Assembly: GCF_001717955.1 (NCBI RefSeq)
Contig: NZ_CP014168.1
Location: 4,939,809 to 5,003,808 of the forward strand
DNA: 64,000 nucleotides
Direction: 5' to 3'
Source: Sphingomonas panacis
Lineage (GTDB): Bacteria > Pseudomonadota > Alphaproteobacteria > Sphingomonadales > Sphingomonadaceae
Each line of letters starts with the position of its first letter. The stretch's first letter is position 1. This document shows, piece by piece, positions 43,698 to 52,595 of the stretch. A program made the position numbers and the translations under genes. Under the pieces are notes generated by a model. That model was not told where the DNA came from. It ran no database searches and saw only the letters and a list, made by a program, of their open reading frames with translations.

Positions 43698-46085
43698 ATG
43701 CCCCACACCCGCCACCCTGCCCGGCTGCCGCACATCCTCGCCGTTCTCATCGGAACGGTCGGGGTGCTCAACCTTGTCGGTGGCGTGTGGCTGATCCTGC
43801 TGCGCGGCAGCCTGTTCTACGCGATCGCGGGGGCCGTGTTGCTGGCAACTGCGATGCTGCTGTGGCGGCGGCATGTGGCGGCGCTCTATCTGTTCGCCGC
43901 GCTGGTGCTCGGCACGGTGATCTGGGCGTGGGCGGAAATCGGCGCGGACTGGTGGCCGCTGGTGCCGCGCGGCGACCTGATCTTCCTGTTCGGCGTGCTG
44001 CTCGCGCTGCCGTGGACGGTGAAGCGGCTGACGCCCCGCACAACCTGGCTGCGAGGTGCCGGGCCGCTGGCGGTAACACTCGCGCTCGCCGCGCTGTTCG
44101 GCGGTGTCTCGCTATCGCGAGACCTGCACAATCTCGACGGCACGCTGCCGGGGCCGCGCACCGCACTGGCGGCGAACCTCCACGGCATGCCCGACGACGA
44201 CTGGCAGGCGTATGCGCGAAGCTGGTATGGCGACAAATTCTCGCCGCTCACGCAGATCACCCCGGCCAATGTCGGCAACCTCAAGGTCGCGTGGCAGTTG
44301 CAGACCGGCGACCTCAAGCGTGACACCGATCCCGCCGAAACCACCTATGAAATGACGCCGATCAAGGTCGGTGACACCGTGTATCTGTGTACGCCGCACA
44401 ATTGGGTGATCGCGGTCGATGCCGAGACGGGCAAGGAGCGCTGGCGCTTCGACCCCAAGATCGCGACGTCAAAGACGAATATGCAGCACCTCACCTGTCG
44501 CGGCGTATCCTATTGGGATGGCGCGAAGGCCGGCGCGAGCACGGCCGATTGCCCGCAACGCATCTTCCTCGCCACCAACGACAGCCGGTTGATCGCGCTC
44601 GATCCGCGCACCGGCGCGCTGTGCCACAGCTTCGGGCGGAACGGCACCGTCAGCCTGCGGCCCGGGCAGACCAACTACAATCAGGGCTGGTATCAGGTCA
44701 CGTCCGCGCCGCTGGTCGCGCGCGGGATGGTCATCACCGGCGGCGCGGTGTTCGACAACATCTCAACCAAAGTGCCGTCGGGTGTGATCCGTGGTTATGA
44801 CGCCGCGACCGGCCGGCTGGTGTGGAACTTCGATCCCGGCAATCCCGACGACACCGCCCCGCTCGGCGCCGGCAAACACTATACCCCATCGTCGCCGAAT
44901 AGCTGGAGCACACCCGCCGCCGACGAGGCACTCGGCCTCGTCTATCTGCCGATGGGGATGGGCGCGGTCGATCAATGGGGCGGCAACCGCCCCGCCACCA
45001 CCGAGAAGTTCGCGACCTCTGTACTGGCGCTCGATATCGCCACCGGCAAACCGCGCTGGATCTATCAGACCGTCCATCACGATCTCTGGGACATGGACGT
45101 GCCAGCACAACCGGCACTGGTAGACCTCGCCCTGCCGGGGCGCGGCACCGTGCCCGCGCTGGTGCAATCGACCAAGACCGGCAATCTCTTCGTACTCGAC
45201 CGGCGCACCGGCGCGCCGATCTTCTCGGCGCCCGAACGTCCCGTGCCAGCCGGCGCAGCACCCGGCGACCACACCTCGCCGACCCAACCCTTTTCGGCTG
45301 TCTCGCTGATGCCGCAGCGTGCGCGCGAAACGGACATGTGGGGCACGACGATGCTCGACCAGCTCTGGTGCCGCATCCGCTTCAAGTCGCTCGACTATCA
45401 AGGCCCGTTCACGCCGCCGTCGCTGAAAGGCTCGCTCGTTTTCCCGGGCAATTTCGGGGTGATGGACTGGGGCGGCATCTCGATCGATCCGGTGCGGCAG
45501 GTGATCTTCGCGCACCCCAATTACGTCGCGTTCGTCGATCGGCTGGTGGCGCGCAAGGACGATGCTGGCGGCCCGAACGAACGCGGCCCCGCCGGCGGAT
45601 CGGATCGCAAGGGCTCGAACGAACAGGGCTATAACCCCAACACCGGGGCGCCGTTCGCGGTCGATATGAATCCGTTCCTGTCGTTCGCGGGACTGCCCTG
45701 TCAGGCGCCGCCGTGGGGCTATGTCGCCGGCATCGACCTGACCACCGGCAAGACGGTGTGGAAGCACAAGAACGGTACGATCCGCGACGAGACGATCCTG
45801 CCGCTGCCGTTCAAGCTCGGGGTGCCCTCGCTCGGAGGGCCGATCACCACGGCGGGCGGTGTCGCGTTCATGGCGGCGGCGATCGACAATTACGTCCGCG
45901 CTTATGACACGCGCACCGGCAAGGTGCTGTGGCGCGCGCGCCTACCAGCCGGCGGCCAGGCAACACCGATGTCGTATCGCTCGGCGGCAAGCGGGCGGCA
46001 GTTCGTTGTCGTCGTCGCGGGCGGGCACAATTCGCTCGGCACGAAGCTCGGCGACCATGTGATCGCTTACGCTTTGCCGAAATAG
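43698..46085 (+). CDS. gcd: Membrane-bound PQQ-dependent glucose dehydrogenase
   Basis: 795 residues from ATG 43698, with GGAG seven bases upstream. Five hydrophobic helices fill the first 150 residues (ILAVLIGTVGVLNLVGGVWLILL onward), then an eight-bladed PQQ propeller in the periplasm: DWQAYARSWYGDKFSPLTQITPANVGNLKVAWQ, TTYEMTPIKVGDTVYLCTPHN, and the tryptophan-docking repeats (DAETGKERWRFDPK, DRRTGAPIFSAPE, DLTTGKTVWKHKNG). Length and layout match Gcd, which oxidises glucose to gluconolactone and passes electrons to ubiquinone. No PQQ synthesis genes are in the window. An exported SMP-30-type lactonase lies 11 kb away, but a functional link is only a suggestion. Confidence 0.93.
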   Translation: MPHTRHPARLPHILAVLIGTVGVLNLVGGVWLILLRGSLFYAIAGAVLLATAMLLWRRHVAALYLFAALVLGTVIWAWAEIGADWWPLVPRGDLIFLFGVLLALPWTVKRLTPRTTWLRGAGPLAVTLALAALFGGVSLSRDLHNLDGTLPGPRTALAANLHGMPDDDWQAYARSWYGDKFSPLTQITPANVGNLKVAWQLQTGDLKRDTDPAETTYEMTPIKVGDTVYLCTPHNWVIAVDAETGKERWRFDPKIATSKTNMQHLTCRGVSYWDGAKAGASTADCPQRIFLATNDSRLIALDPRTGALCHSFGRNGTVSLRPGQTNYNQGWYQVTSAPLVARGMVITGGAVFDNISTKVPSGVIRGYDAATGRLVWNFDPGNPDDTAPLGAGKHYTPSSPNSWSTPAADEALGLVYLPMGMGAVDQWGGNRPATTEKFATSVLALDIATGKPRWIYQTVHHDLWDMDVPAQPALVDLALPGRGTVPALVQSTKTGNLFVLDRRTGAPIFSAPERPVPAGAAPGDHTSPTQPFSAVSLMPQRARETDMWGTTMLDQLWCRIRFKSLDYQGPFTPPSLKGSLVFPGNFGVMDWGGISIDPVRQVIFAHPNYVAFVDRLVARKDDAGGPNERGPAGGSDRKGSNEQGYNPNTGAPFAVDMNPFLSFAGLPCQAPPWGYVAGIDLTTGKTVWKHKNGTIRDETILPLPFKLGVPSLGGPITTAGGVAFMAAAIDNYVRAYDTRTGKVLWRARLPAGGQATPMSYRSAASGRQFVVVVAGGHNSLGTKLGDHVIAYALPK

Positions 46086-46157
46086 GTGGCACCGAGTCGC
46101 CATCCGGGCGTTCACTGCACACCGGCGCACTTACGCGCTTCCCATCAGGAGGACTTC

Positions 46158-46355
46158 ATGGCCGACGAAACCGCGACCCCGACCAGCAACGCCAAGACCG
46201 GACTCACCGATGCGTTCCGCGAACATTTCTCGGGCGACGCGCCGTTTACCGAAAAGGCCAAGAACTTCGCCAAGGCGAAGCCGTGGGCGAGTGCAGCGCT
46301 GCTTGGCGTCGCCGCCATCGCGGTGCTGAACTCGGTGCGCGGCGTCCGGAGCTAA
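46158..46355 (+). CDS. Small single-helix membrane protein, function unknown
   Basis: 65 residues from ATG 46158, with a perfect AGGAGG five bases upstream. The first 40 residues are polar (ATPTSNAKTGLTDAFREHFSGDAPFTEKAKNF). One hydrophobic helix (WASAALLGVAAIAVLN) lies near the C-terminus. The design resembles small inner-membrane proteins of the ElaB/YqjD or CsbD-neighbour type, but I cannot assign a family. It lies 72 bp after gcd. Confidence 0.65.
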   Translation: MADETATPTSNAKTGLTDAFREHFSGDAPFTEKAKNFAKAKPWASAALLGVAAIAVLNSVRGVRS

Positions 46356-46450
46356 CCGACCTTCTGACCAGCGCGGCGCGCGGCGGGACCACCGCTAACG
46401 CGCCGCGCCGCTCGCAGCGACTCCTTCCCGCGCCCCTCGCGAGCCCGCCC

Positions 46451-47692
46451 ATGAACCTTCGTTCGATCCTGATCCTCGCCGGCCTGATCCTCGGCCTGAG
46501 CGTGGGCGCGTTGCTCGGCACGTCCGCGATGGGCGTGGCCGTGGCCGAAGCGGCGCAGCCGATCGGCACGTTGTGGCTCAACGCGCTGACGATGACGGTC
46601 GTGCCGCTGGTGTTCTCGCTGCTGGTGACCGGGGTTGTCGCGGCGGGTCAGGAAGCGGACGGCAGCCGGATCGGCGTGCGTGCTCTGGTCTGGTTCGCGA
46701 TCCTGCTCCTGGCGGCATGCTTGCTTAGCGTCGTGGTGACGACCACGTTGCTCGATCTCTGGCCGGTTCCCGCCAGCGCGGCCGCACTGCGCACCGGCGC
46801 CGAGGCTGCGCCCGCGATCGGATCGACCAGCGACTGGCTGGTCGGCTTCATCCCGACCAACCCGATCAAGGCGGCGAGCGACACCGCGATGACGCCTCTG
46901 GTCGTGTTCGCGTTGCTGTTCGGCTTCGCGATCACGCGGATCGAGCCGGAGTTTCAGCGCCATCTCGATATGGTGTTCAAGGCGATCGTTCAGGCGATGC
47001 TTGTCATCGTGCAATGGATTCTGTGGCTTGCGCCGATCGGCGTCTGCGCGCTGGCGATCGGCGTGGGTGCGAAGATGGGCGCCGGCGCGGTTGGCGCGCT
47101 CGGCCATTACGTCGTCATCATCGCGGTCGCCTGCATCGCCACCGCGCTGGCCTGCTATGTGGCGGGTCCGCTGCTGGGGCGGGTGTCTCCGCTGACCTTC
47201 GCGCGAGCGGCACTGCCCGCGCAGGTGGTCGCACTCAGCACGCAGTCGTCGCTCGCCTCGCTGCCCGCGATGATCGACGCGGCGAACACGCTCGGCGTTC
47301 GCAAGGAAGAGGCTGGCGTCGTGCTACCGTTGGCGGTGTCGATCTTCCGCGCGGCGAGTGCCGCCGCGAATGTCGGCGTCGCGATCTATCTCGCGCACCT
47401 GCTCGACATTCCGCTCAGCCTGGGCGTGTTGCTGCTGGGTGCCTGCGTGGCGGCGGTGGTCAGCCTCGCCGCGGTCGGGCTACCCGCGCAAGTGTCTTTC
47501 TTCGCGTCGATCGGCCCAGTCTGTCTGGCGATGGGCGTGCCGATCGGCATCCTCCCGCTGCTGCTCGCGGTCGAGACCTTCCCCGATATCTTCCGCACCG
47601 TCGGCAACGTCACCGCCGATCTGACGGTCGCGCGGATCGTGGCGCGGCGGGACGTTCGTGAACGGGTGAAGCGATCTACACCGGGCGGGTGA
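46451..47692 (+). CDS. Dicarboxylate/amino-acid:cation symporter (DAACS family)
   Basis: 413 residues from ATG 46451 with eight membrane helices and two re-entrant hairpins. Characteristic segments are LWLNALTMTVVPLVFSLLVTGV, ALSTQSSLASLPAMIDAA (the serine-rich hairpin, with LSTQSSLASLP) and VVLPLAVSIFRAASAAANVG, where most relatives have an NMDG motif. That motif is replaced here (PLAVSIFRAASA), so substrate preference may differ from DctA or GltP. It is distinct from the broken dctA at 61.5 kb. Its last 17 bp overlap the convergent methyltransferase gene. Confidence 0.87.
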   Translation: MNLRSILILAGLILGLSVGALLGTSAMGVAVAEAAQPIGTLWLNALTMTVVPLVFSLLVTGVVAAGQEADGSRIGVRALVWFAILLLAACLLSVVVTTTLLDLWPVPASAAALRTGAEAAPAIGSTSDWLVGFIPTNPIKAASDTAMTPLVVFALLFGFAITRIEPEFQRHLDMVFKAIVQAMLVIVQWILWLAPIGVCALAIGVGAKMGAGAVGALGHYVVIIAVACIATALACYVAGPLLGRVSPLTFARAALPAQVVALSTQSSLASLPAMIDAANTLGVRKEEAGVVLPLAVSIFRAASAAANVGVAIYLAHLLDIPLSLGVLLLGACVAAVVSLAAVGLPAQVSFFASIGPVCLAMGVPIGILPLLLAVETFPDIFRTVGNVTADLTVARIVARRDVRERVKRSTPGG

Positions 47693-48677
47693 TGACGGCA
47701 GCGACCAGAGCGATTCGTTCGATGTCGGCATAGCCGGGCTGGTCGAGTTCCTCGCCGAACACGTCGGGGTCCAGTTCGCGGTAGGCGAGGCGGAAACCGC
47801 GCGCCGAGGCTTCGCCGGCTAGCGCCTGTTCAAGCGCATCGTCGCCCTCGACGATCGCGCTACCGGTATACAGGATCATCCGCCCGCCCGGCGCGAGCCG
47901 GTCGAGCGCCATCCGGGCCATGTCGAGCGAAATCTGCGCCCCGTGCATGCCGCCGCCGTCGCGATAGAGGCGGCTATCGGCATCGATGATATAGGGCGGA
48001 TTCGCGGTGACGACGTCGAACACGCCGTCGAGCGGATCGAGCGTCGCGGCCTGATGTGCGTCGATCGTCACCCCGGCGGCGGCGGCGTTGATGCGCGCGA
48101 AGCGAAGCGCGCGCGGGTTGATGTCGGTGGCGCAAACCTCCGCAGCCGGCCGCGCAAGCGCAGCAACGACAGCCCCGACCCCCGAGCCGGTGCCGATGTC
48201 GAGCATCCGCAGGGATTTGCCGTCCGGCATATGTGCCAGCTCCGACTGGATCAGATCGGCAAAGCGGTAACTGTCGGGGCCGAAGAACACCGCATCGGTA
48301 TCATTGGTCGGATAGGCCGAGTGCAGGAACAACGGGCTGTGAAGCGACGAGACACGAACGCGTGACCGCAGCATTGTGCCCTCCGCGTGCAGCACCCCCG
48401 CCCGATCGAGCAGCGCCTCGACTTCGGCGTCGATCTCGCCACGCCGGAACGGCAGCGACCAGCCCAGCACATCGCGCACCGACCGCGCGACTTTCCTGTC
48501 AGCACGCGCGACCACGCGGGCGTGCGTCAGCGGGGTCGGCGTGACGAAGGTATAGCCATACTCGTCCAGGCGTCGCAGCAGCGCCAGCAACGCCTCGTCT
48601 TCCGACCCGGTGGCGACGGGACCGGCCGCCCCGGCGGATGCGACTGTCACCCCTGCGCCCGACCCACGCCGTTCCAC
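47676..48677 (-). CDS. Class-I SAM methyltransferase with NPPY motif
   Basis: 333 residues. After a 150-residue helical N-terminus, MLDIGTGSGVG at 159-169 is the SAM-binding loop and NPPYI at 226-230 is the motif of N-methyltransferases acting on glutamine, adenine or similar amide/amino groups (HemK/PrmC, MTS and RsmC types). DGGGMHGAQISLDMARMAL is also typical of HemK-like enzymes. The target cannot be told from sequence. Its first 31 bp overlap the end of the upstream diiron-oxidase-like gene, so the two are co-transcribed. Small-molecule modification together with that enzyme is plausible. Confidence 0.8.
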   Translation of the reverse strand: MERRGSGAGVTVASAGAAGPVATGSEDEALLALLRRLDEYGYTFVTPTPLTHARVVARADRKVARSVRDVLGWSLPFRRGEIDAEVEALLDRAGVLHAEGTMLRSRVRVSSLHSPLFLHSAYPTNDTDAVFFGPDSYRFADLIQSELAHMPDGKSLRMLDIGTGSGVGAVVAALARPAAEVCATDINPRALRFARINAAAAGVTIDAHQAATLDPLDGVFDVVTANPPYIIDADSRLYRDGGGMHGAQISLDMARMALDRLAPGGRMILYTGSAIVEGDDALEQALAGEASARGFRLAYRELDPDVFGEELDQPGYADIERIALVAAVITRPV

Positions 48678-49564
48678 AGCGATACACGATACTGGTCGAA
48701 GCAGCGCTCGCCGCAGCGCAGCCGGATCAACGCGCCTTCCGCGATCGCGGTCGCGCGGCGCGGGTCTTCGGCCACCGCCGGGCGAAGCGCCTCACGGTTC
48801 CAGTCCTCGCTATGTTTGATGTCGAGCACTGCGTGGAGCTGGAAATAGCGGCGCTCGCGATCGGACAGCCCGATCCGGCGCAACCCTTGCGCGACGCAGG
48901 CGGCGCGCGCCGGCGCGGTCAGTTCGATCACGCCGAGCGCGCCGACCGAATGCCACGCGTAACGCCGGGTCGTCGCCATCGCCGTCATCGCATTGGCCAG
49001 CGACAGGCTCTGCCAGACGGTATTCTCGATGACGGGATTGACCTCCAGCGTCTCGACGAGCGCGTCGAGCATCGGGCCGTGCATGCCCTTGGCGTTGCCG
49101 CGCCCCATCTCGTCCCAATAATTGCGGGCGAGCTCCATCTTGGGTGCGGTCGGCAGCTTGACCTGCGTGTAGGCGACGAGATCGTCGAACCCCGCCTCGC
49201 CGGCGGCTTCCTGCTCGAAGAACCAGCGCAGTTCGTCGCGCGTCGCATGCTCGGCAAGCCACGGGAAAAGCGGGTCGCCCTGCCCCGGCCCGGTCGCCTT
49301 CAGCTCCTCGAACCAGGCGATAAAGCCCTCGACGTCGGTGGGCGCGGCGGCCGCCTCGTCGCGAATTTCGCCACGGAGTTCCTCCAGAAACGCCCCTTCC
49401 AACCGCAGCATGCGGCTATCGCGGTCGAACTGACCCTGCCAGTCGGCGCTCGGAAACCCGGGCTGGAGACGTTCACGGTTCCAGCGGGCGAGACCGCGCT
49501 GGAAACTGTCAGTCAGGAACTGCGACGTGCTGGTGGGCACGTCTTTATCTAGATTATGAAGCAA
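48647..49564 (-). CDS. Heme-oxygenase-like diiron oxidase (HDO-type, iron-containing redox enzyme family)
   Basis: 305 residues, all helical. The arrangement of potential iron ligands fits the heme-oxygenase-like diiron superfamily: E119 in RWFFEQEAAGE, E152 and H162 in NYWDEMGRGNAKGMHG, E214 in GVIELTAP, and H244, D248 and H251 in FQLHAVLDIKHSEDW. Characterised relatives (UndA, SznF, BesC types) use a diiron-peroxo state for N-oxygenation, C-C cleavage or desaturation. There is no signal peptide. The gene overlaps a methyltransferase gene by 31 bp, so the pair may tailor the same small molecule. The substrate is unknown; ligand assignment is inference from motif order. Confidence 0.78.
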   Translation of the reverse strand: MLHNLDKDVPTSTSQFLTDSFQRGLARWNRERLQPGFPSADWQGQFDRDSRMLRLEGAFLEELRGEIRDEAAAAPTDVEGFIAWFEELKATGPGQGDPLFPWLAEHATRDELRWFFEQEAAGEAGFDDLVAYTQVKLPTAPKMELARNYWDEMGRGNAKGMHGPMLDALVETLEVNPVIENTVWQSLSLANAMTAMATTRRYAWHSVGALGVIELTAPARAACVAQGLRRIGLSDRERRYFQLHAVLDIKHSEDWNREALRPAVAEDPRRATAIAEGALIRLRCGERCFDQYRVSLWNGVGRAQG

Positions 49565-49728
49565 GGGATTGATCCTCTCAGTCTTGCCACCCCCAACGAA
49601 CCGATTTCGCCGAAGTTGCTTTCTCGACCGGAATCCATCGCGACAATCGACCTGATATGCCTCAATCGCGCCGGTTCGCGACGTTGGAGCGCCAGCCGTT
49701 GTCGGCCGACCCTGCGGTGATCAAGCCA

Positions 49729-49758
49729 CGGCGGAGCGGCGTCACCGCCGCTCCGCCG
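49729..49758 (-). terminator. Hairpin terminator downstream of the DUF4142 gene
   Basis: A perfect 13-bp GC-rich stem (CGGCGGAGCGGCG and complement) with a TCAC loop lies 5 bp past the stop of the DUF4142 gene. There is no clear U-tract, as is common in very GC-rich genomes, so termination strength is uncertain. Confidence 0.55.
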
Positions 49759-49763
49759 GACGG

Positions 49764-50342
49764 TCACATTCCGCTCATGCCACCCGCCGCGATCGCCTTG
49801 AGGTGCTGCAAATGCTTCTCGATGATCGGCACGGCCGAAGTCGCGACCTGCTGCAGCGCCGGATCGGTCCCGTCGGTGGCAAAGCCCTTGTGCAGCGCCC
49901 ACGCCTTCTGATGCGCCGCCATCTGTTGCTGGAGGTACATCGCGTCGAACTGGTCCGCCGGCGCCTGCTTGAGCTGTGCGATCATCGCTTCATTGTCGGC
50001 GGACAGCGTCATTGCGGGCTTGGCGATGCGCGGGCTGGTCTTGGGCAGTGCCGCCATCAAGGTCTTGGTCGTCATCGTATGATCCGCGATCATCTCGCGC
50101 GCGTGGTTTTTCACCGCCGCGCTCTTGCCTTTGGTGAGCGCGAGCTTGCTCGACTGGATCTCGTACATATCTCCGTCCGCCGCCCAGGCGACATAGCTCT
50201 GCGGCGGCGTACCGGTCAGCGGGCTCGCACCAATATCGGCGGGGCTCATCATTCCCGGCGCGGCGGCGGGGCTCTGCGCCTGCACGATGCCCGGGATGGT
50301 GAGCGCAGACAAAACGAAGGCGGCGATTATTGGATGACGCAT
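49764..50342 (-). CDS. Exported DUF4142 protein
   Basis: 192 residues from ATG 50342, with AAGGAG seven bases upstream. A signal peptide covers 1-22 (ending IVQAQS). The DUF4142 ferritin-like helical bundle follows: YVAWAADGDMYEIQSSKLALTKGKSAAVKNHAREMIADHTMTTKTL, then FDAMYLQQQMAAHQKAWALHKGF. Family members are periplasmic and often induced by the alphaproteobacterial general stress response. Consistent with that, GGAAC-N17-GTT lies upstream at 50367-50391. The biochemical function of the family is unknown. Confidence 0.88.
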   Translation of the reverse strand: MRHPIIAAFVLSALTIPGIVQAQSPAAAPGMMSPADIGASPLTGTPPQSYVAWAADGDMYEIQSSKLALTKGKSAAVKNHAREMIADHTMTTKTLMAALPKTSPRIAKPAMTLSADNEAMIAQLKQAPADQFDAMYLQQQMAAHQKAWALHKGFATDGTDPALQQVATSAVPIIEKHLQHLKAIAAGGMSGM

Positions 50343-50366
50343 GTTATTCTCCTTGTAAGTGCCACC

Positions 50367-50391
50367 AACACACGCCCTTGACCTCGGTTCC
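50367..50391 (-). promoter_or_regulatory. Candidate EcfG-type general-stress promoter of the DUF4142 gene
   Basis: On the minus strand GGAAC (50391-50387) and GTT (50369-50367) are separated by 17 bp and lie 25 bp before the ATG. This matches the GGAAC-N16/17-cGTT consensus of alphaproteobacterial EcfG sigma factors, apart from T before GTT. It also overlaps a GTTCCGA/TCGGAAC dyad (50387-50409). Confidence 0.6.
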
Positions 50392-50625
50392 GAAGATCTT
50401 CGTCGGAACTTCATTAGATGCATAACATAGATTTATTCCGGCGCTATTTACGATCACCTGCCCAAAGGCATGGCAAAGCAACATGCATCAACAATATAAA
50501 TTAAAGAGCCCGGCACCGTAGATGCATCGGCAAATATATTGGTAGCGGCTGCGACACATCGAAAAACGTCTGTGCGAAATGCCCGCGCTGTGGCACGTCG
50601 GGACGCGTTGCAGGACAGGACACAT

Positions 50626-52539
50626 ATGAAAACTCTAGGGATGCTGATAGCCGGCGCGACGTTGGCGATTGCGACTACGGGCAGCGCCCAAACGCTGCCC
50701 AACGGCATCCCCACCAAGTTCAGGCCGGTCCACGCCACGTTCGATTACGATCGCCGCGAGGTCGAAGTGAAGATGCGCGATCGAGTCGCGCTGCACATGG
50801 TGCTGATTATTCCCATGGGCACGCGTGACGCACCGATCCTGCTCGAGCGCACCCCCTACGGCGCCGACAAGGCGACCAGCCGCGTCGAGAGCAGCCACGG
50901 CGTGATGCTCGTCGGCGCCGCGTTCGCCGAGTTTCTCAAGGCCGGCTACATCCTCGCGTTCGAGGATGTGCGCGGCAAGCACGGATCGAAGGGCGACTAT
51001 GTCAACGAACGCCCGCTGATCGGCCCGCTCAACGGCACCAAGATCGATCATTCGACCGATGCCTATGACACGATCGAGTGGCTGACCAAGAACGTCAAGG
51101 AAACGAACGGCCGCGTCGGCATCATCGGCACCAGCTATGACGGGATGATGGCGGCGATGGCGCTGGTCCACCCGCACCCTGCGCTGAAAGCCGCCGCGCC
51201 GATGAACCCGGTCATCAACACCTGGAAGGGCGACGACGATTTCCACGGCGGCGCGTTCCGCCAAATCGGGTATGATTACTACTTCAGCCAGGATACCGCG
51301 CGCGGCGAAGGCGACGATCTGTGGCGTGATGCTTACGACGATTACGAAACCTTCCTGCGCGCCGGCTCCGCCACCGGCTTCGTCAAAAGCCGCGGGCTCG
51401 ACCAGATTCAGGTCGTAAAGGATCTCCACGATCACCCTGCCTATGACGCGTTCTGGCAGGCGCAGGCGCTCGAGACGATCCTGCCCAAACAGCCGCAGAC
51501 CGTGCCGACCCTGTGGATCGCGAGCCAATGGGATCAGGAGGATATGTACGGCGCGGTCGCCGCCTATGAGGCGGTCAGCAAGAATGACCCCAACCACGTC
51601 AACCATCTCGCTTTGGGTCCGTGGGCGCATGGCGGCTGGAGCGGCACCGGCGACAGCCTCGGCGCGATCCGCTTCGGGTCGGATACGGCCGCGTGGTTCC
51701 GCCAGCATGTGCTGATCCCGTTCCTGGACGGCAATCTCAAGACCGGCGGCACCCCGGCCGACATTGCCCCCGTCACCGCGTTTCAGACCGGCACCAACAC
51801 GTGGCAACGCCTCCCCGGCTGGCCATCCGCCTGTGCGAGCGGTTGCGCGGCGCCGACGCGGAAGCTGTATCTTCAGGCCGGCGGCGCGCTCTCGTTCGCC
51901 GCGCCCACGGCTGACGGTGCGGACGATTATGTGTCTGACCCGGCCAAGCCGATCCCCTATCGGCTGCGTCCGATCCGCCCGACCTACGCAACCGGATCGA
52001 CCTGGCGACAATGGCTGGTCGACGACCAGCGCCCGTTCGCCGACCGCACTGACGTGCTAACTTATGAAACCGCACCGCTCGATGCCCCGCTCGCCCTCGC
52101 CGGTGCGCCTGTTGCCGACCTGATCGCTGCCACCACCGGCAGCGACGGGGATTTCGTCGTCAAGCTGATCGACGTGTACCCGGACGAATATTTCGAGAAG
52201 CCTGAACTCGGCGGCTATCAACTGCCGGTGGCGATGGACATCCTGCGCGGCCGCTATCGCGAGAGCGTCTCCGATCCCAAGCCGATCACGCCGAATGCAC
52301 CGCTCAGCTACCGGTTCGCATTGCCCAATGTGAACCACGTGTTCCTCCCCGGTCACCGCATCATGGTGCAAATCCAGTCGAGCTGGTTCCCGCTCTACGA
52401 TCGCAACCCGCAGACCTTTGTGCCCAACATCTTCGATGCGAAACTACAGGATTACCGCAAGGCAACGATCCGCGTGATCCATTCGCCGGCACAAGCCAGC
52501 GCTATCGAGTTGCCGGTGGCGGACGTCGGCGCGCGGTAG
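50626..52539 (+). CDS. Exported CocE/NonD-family hydrolase (alpha-amino-acid ester hydrolase type)
   Basis: 637 residues from ATG 50626. A signal peptide covers 1-22 (ending TGSAQT). The alpha/beta-hydrolase domain has the family nucleophile motif in GIIGTSYDGMMAAMA (Gly-x-Ser-Tyr-x-Gly), preceded by AFEDVRGKHGSKGDYVNERP. The acid and histidine lie in SQWDQED and LGPWAHGGW. The C-terminal third is the X-Pro dipeptidyl-peptidase-type jellyroll (DAPLALAGAPVADLIAATTGSDGDFVVKLIDVYPDEYFE). Relatives cleave amino-acid esters, beta-lactam side chains or cocaine-like esters. It is separated from its divergent neighbour by 283 bp and from the next gene by 56 bp. Confidence 0.88.
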   Translation: MKTLGMLIAGATLAIATTGSAQTLPNGIPTKFRPVHATFDYDRREVEVKMRDRVALHMVLIIPMGTRDAPILLERTPYGADKATSRVESSHGVMLVGAAFAEFLKAGYILAFEDVRGKHGSKGDYVNERPLIGPLNGTKIDHSTDAYDTIEWLTKNVKETNGRVGIIGTSYDGMMAAMALVHPHPALKAAAPMNPVINTWKGDDDFHGGAFRQIGYDYYFSQDTARGEGDDLWRDAYDDYETFLRAGSATGFVKSRGLDQIQVVKDLHDHPAYDAFWQAQALETILPKQPQTVPTLWIASQWDQEDMYGAVAAYEAVSKNDPNHVNHLALGPWAHGGWSGTGDSLGAIRFGSDTAAWFRQHVLIPFLDGNLKTGGTPADIAPVTAFQTGTNTWQRLPGWPSACASGCAAPTRKLYLQAGGALSFAAPTADGADDYVSDPAKPIPYRLRPIRPTYATGSTWRQWLVDDQRPFADRTDVLTYETAPLDAPLALAGAPVADLIAATTGSDGDFVVKLIDVYPDEYFEKPELGGYQLPVAMDILRGRYRESVSDPKPITPNAPLSYRFALPNVNHVFLPGHRIMVQIQSSWFPLYDRNPQTFVPNIFDAKLQDYRKATIRVIHSPAQASAIELPVADVGAR

Positions 52540-52595
52540 AGTCAATATACGCTGTTCTTAACGCTTCATCATAATCCACAGATCATACAACGACC

